NCBI GenBank assembly: GCA_937930275.1
Contig: CALGLM010000050.1
Span: 1-10,692 of the forward strand
Length of the DNA stretch: 10,692 nucleotides
Reading direction: 5' to 3'
DNA from: an uncultured Ignavibacteria bacterium
GTDB taxonomy: Bacteria > Bacteroidota > Ignavibacteria > Ignavibacteriales > Melioribacteraceae
In this document: one piece after another, positions 9,206 to 10,692 of the stretch
Numbering within the stretch: the first letter of the stretch is position 1
Layout: every line of letters starts with the position of its first letter
Position numbers and translations under genes: made by a program
The notes under the pieces: generated by a model
The model's database searches: none
Told to the model about the DNA's origin: nothing
The model's input: only the letters and a program-made list of their open reading frames with translations

Positions 9206-9852
9206 TAAATAGTTTCAATCCAATTTTTATTTATTGATGCTAAATCAAGATTTTTCAAATTATCTAAAAATTCCCTTTTTATTAATTTATCAATGTTTTT
9301 GTCGGTAGCATTTAAAACATTACCGAATCGACATAAAATATCCGGTTTTTTATCTTCGTAATATTGAAATTTAAAACTAATAGGAAGCAGCTGCGTGTTT
9401 TGTTCGTTTCCCTTAATAAAAATTTTAATCCCGTTTTTTATCGTAATATTTTCATACCCAAAAGGTTCTATTTTACCTTGAATGTAGAATGAAATAAGAC
9501 TATTGTTAAATTTTAAAAGTTGTTTGAAATATAGACTTGTTTCTATAATGCTTTTGGGATTATTTTGATTAATAGAAAAAGCTCCAAGTTTTTGAAAAAA
9601 CCAGTATCTATTAAGCTGTTCTTCCAGCATCAATATGTAAAATTTACGATTAATTAACTTTCTGTTTATATAATCAATTAAAAAGCCGTCCCACCAACTA
9701 AAGTGGTTGGGTAAAACTATTAAACTTTTATTTTTATCAATAACAGGCAAGTGGTTAACAATTTTAAAACCGTTAAAATAATTTTTGAATTGTTTATCAA
9801 TATATAGATTGAACACAAAACGTGCCCAATATTTATGATCGGCTGTTATCAT
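9205..9852 (-). CDS. PlsC-type acyltransferase, probable carotenoid-glycoside acyltransferase (CruD-like role)
   Basis: This 215-residue enzyme is of the lysophospholipid acyltransferase (LPLAT/PlsC) superfamily. The catalytic HX4D motif is NHFSWWD (49-55; His50 and Asp55). Further blocks are KLGAFSINQNNPKSI (88-102), FYIQGKIEPFG (122-132, in place of the usual FPEGT) and LLPISF (155-160). The variant third block suggests an acceptor other than lysophosphatidate. As first gene of the carotenoid operon, directly before the glycosyltransferase, it probably acylates the sugar of a carotenoid glycoside, as CruD does in Chlorobaculum. An ordinary phospholipid role remains possible. The ATG at 9852 lacks a clear Shine-Dalgarno sequence, common in AT-rich Bacteroidota-type leaders. 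No strong membrane segment is visible. Confidence 0.75.
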   Translation of the reverse strand: MITADHKYWARFVFNLYIDKQFKNYFNGFKIVNHLPVIDKNKSLIVLPNHFSWWDGFLIDYINRKLINRKFYILMLEEQLNRYWFFQKLGAFSINQNNPKSIIETSLYFKQLLKFNNSLISFYIQGKIEPFGYENITIKNGIKIFIKGNEQNTQLLPISFKFQYYEDKKPDILCRFGNVLNATDKNIDKLIKREFLDNLKNLDLASINKNWIETI

Positions 9853-9958
9853 TATTGTTAAGTTAATTATTTTTATTGGAACAAATTAGGTATCGCTTTA
9901 GTTGCATTTAATGGTGCTTATGTATATGTTATTAAAAAATTGTAAAGTTATACCGGTA

Positions 9959-9986
9959 ATTTAAGATATTAAAAAAATATTGTCAA
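9959..9986 (-). promoter_or_regulatory. Candidate promoter of the carotenoid operon
   Basis: The minus strand has a perfect TTGACA (9986-9981), a 16-nt spacer and TTAAAT (9964-9959) as a weak -10. Transcription would start near 9952, beside the TACCGGTA palindrome, giving a leader of about 100 nt. AATGT-ATA-ACATT lies just upstream of the -35, a position suited to an activator or repressor. Confidence 0.35.
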
Positions 9987-10010
9987 AACCAATGTATAAC
10001 ATTCTCGATT

Positions 10011-10111
10011 ATTATTTAACATTAAACACTTAAAACTCAACATTATTATTTAACACTTAACTCTTAAAACTTAAAATTACTATTTAGCATTAAACATTTA
10101 ACATTTTAAAA
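10011..10111. repeat. Degenerate 34-bp AT-rich tandem repeat, about 3 copies
   Basis: Units begin at 10011, 10045 and 10079, each starting with a form of A(T/C)TATTTA(A/G)CA. Units one and two match at 29 of 34 positions by hand alignment; the third is more diverged. Within units there is a looser 7-10 nt pattern of TTAAMAY-type steps (AACATTAAAC, ACTTAAAAC, ACTTAACTC). There are no unique spacers, so it is not a CRISPR array. Confidence 0.7.
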
Positions 10112-10163
10112 ATAGGATGATTATTCTTATTTTAGCGGTATAAATAATTAATGAAAGGAAACA

Positions 10164-10376
10164 ATGCTTTTAATAGAAATTGTGCCTGATAAGTGTGATT
10201 TTTGCGGATGTTGTGTGGGGGTATGTCCTGAAGATGCTATTGAACTTAAAGAAGCAGAAATTAAAATAATAGAAGATAGATGTACAAACTGTTCTAAATG
10301 TGTTTGGTCTTGTCCCATTGAGGTGCTAAAATTTAATAAAGAAAAAGCAAAAGAGGGAAAAGATGATACAAAGTAA
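10164..10376 (+). CDS. 2[4Fe-4S] ferredoxin
   Basis: This small (70-residue) low-potential electron carrier has two complete cluster motifs: CDFCGCCVGVCP (11-22; ligands Cys11, 14, 17 and 21) and CTNCSKCVWSCP (40-51; Cys40, 43, 46 and 50). An extra Cys16 lies inside the first motif. The symmetric layout and short length are those of a clostridial-type ferredoxin with a charged C-terminal tail. The ATG follows AAAGGA by 5 nt. An upstream ATG at 10151 is out of frame and reaches a stop after 12 codons. The gene overlaps the downstream reductase by 14 nt, so the two products are very likely made together and the ferredoxin is the probable electron donor to that reductase. Confidence 0.92.
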   Translation: MLLIEIVPDKCDFCGCCVGVCPEDAIELKEAEIKIIEDRCTNCSKCVWSCPIEVLKFNKEKAKEGKDDTK

Positions 10377-10646
10377 TTATGATGTTGTGGTTGTGGGTGC
10401 AGGTCCGGCAGGATCAACAGCCGCAAGGTTCGCGGCAACACACGGGGCTTCAGTTTTAATATTGGAAAAAGATAGGGATGTGGGATACCCTGTTAGGTGC
10501 GGAGAAGCGGTAAGTGTTGCCGGGGTTAAAGAATTTTTAGAACCAAACGAAAAATTTATTGCTGCTCATATAAATAAGTTTTCTATGAATGCACCGGATA
10601 ACTCCGAAGTTATTTTGCCTTTAGAGGAAGAAGGTCTTGTATTGGA
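10363..10646 (+). CDS. Geranylgeranyl reductase family flavoprotein, 3' truncated by adapter
   Basis: This is the N-terminal 94 or 95 residues of an FAD-dependent prenyl reductase (ChlP/BchP/archaeal GGR class, full length normally about 350-450). The Rossmann FAD motif is YDVVVVGAGPAGSTAARFAA (6-25), followed by the acidic strand end VLILEKD (31-37). GYPVRCGEAV (41-50) is the family's Cys-containing PxxCGE motif next to the flavin. GAGGG lies 6 nt before the ATG inside the ferredoxin gene. Likely substrates are prenyl chains (menaquinone side chain, polyprenyl or geranylgeranyl lipids); the exact one cannot be told from this fragment. Coding sequence after about 10646 is adapter, so the apparent stop at 10687-10689 and the residues DRKSTRLNSSHRT are artificial. 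Confidence 0.88.
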
Positions 10647-10692
10647 AGATCGGAAGAGCACACGTCTGAACTCCAGTCACCGTACGTAATCT
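10647..10692 (+). other. Illumina TruSeq adapter with index 22 (sequencing artefact)
   Basis: From 10647 the sequence reads AGATCGGAAGAGC followed by the rest of the TruSeq index adapter stem to 10680. The index CGTACG with TA follows at 10681-10688, then ATCT, the start of the shared adapter tail. Translated in the reductase frame it gives RKSTRLNSSH, a peptide seen in contaminated databases. The first A may come from A-tailing, so the boundary is uncertain by one or two bases. Confidence 0.97.

Larger units (their letters stand above)
9853..10163. other. Divergent intergenic regulatory region
   Basis: This 311-nt gap separates the carotenoid operon (leftward) from the ferredoxin-reductase operon (rightward). 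It has no plausible coding frame and is very AT-rich. It holds a TTGACA-type promoter candidate for the leftward operon, the short palindromes TACCGGTA (9951-9958) and AATGT-ATA-ACATT (9991-10003), and a tandem repeat block from about 10011. A TATAAAT at 10139-10145 is a possible -10 for the ferredoxin gene, but no matching -35 was found. Confidence 0.7.

Noticed and set aside
10011..10111. Possible CRISPR array
   Set aside because: The copies are adjacent with no unique spacers, vary between copies, and no cas gene is present.
10648..10689. Novel basic C-terminal tail (DRKSTRLNSSHRT) on the reductase
   Set aside because: It is the translation of the TruSeq adapter and index, not a biological sequence.

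Overview
This window reads as a complete draft contig from an AT-rich bacterium. The gene families, especially the chlorobactene/myxol-type carotenoid tailoring genes, and the low GC content fit the Bacteroidota-Chlorobiota-Ignavibacteriota (FCB) group. That placement is inferred from family style only; there is no rRNA or other marker gene here. The last 46 bases are not biological. They match an Illumina TruSeq read-through adapter including index 22, so the final reading frame is chimeric.

Layout. (1) 1-3571, plus strand: a probable three-gene operon with an AMP-forming acyl-CoA synthetase whose 5' end lies off the contig, a secreted YciI-like protein, and a protein with an L-fucose/L-arabinose isomerase-type C-terminal domain. 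(2) 3581-6603, minus strand, convergent with the first block: an ABC importer of the nitrate/sulfonate/taurine class. It consists of a duplicated (fused) permease and an ATPase with a C-terminal AAA-associated domain. No substrate-binding protein is visible. Two adjacent perfect inverted repeats lie in its promoter region. (3) 6734-9852, minus strand: a tightly coupled four-gene carotenoid-tailoring operon, in transcription order a PlsC-type acyltransferase (CruD-like role), a GT2 glycosyltransferase (CruC/CruG-like role), a CruF-type carotenoid 1',2'-hydratase and a CrtW-type 4-ketolase. (4) 9853-10163: a divergent regulatory region with a TTGACA-type promoter candidate, small palindromes and about three degenerate copies of a 34-bp AT-rich tandem repeat. 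(5) 10164-10646, plus strand: a 2[4Fe-4S] ferredoxin overlapping the start of a geranylgeranyl-reductase-family flavoprotein, cut off by the adapter.

How the genes fit together. The carotenoid operon can hydrate the acyclic psi end of a carotene, glycosylate the new hydroxyl, acylate the sugar, and add a 4-keto group to a beta ring. The predicted product is an acylated keto-carotenoid glycoside resembling the keto-myxocoxanthin glucoside ester known from Roseiflexus. The early carotenoid genes (crtB, crtI, lycopene cyclase) are not here and must lie elsewhere. The ferredoxin/reductase pair probably saturates prenyl chains, so isoprenoid chemistry occupies the whole right-hand part of the contig. 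The acyl-CoA synthetase could supply acyl donors, but nothing in the sequence ties it to the carotenoid genes.
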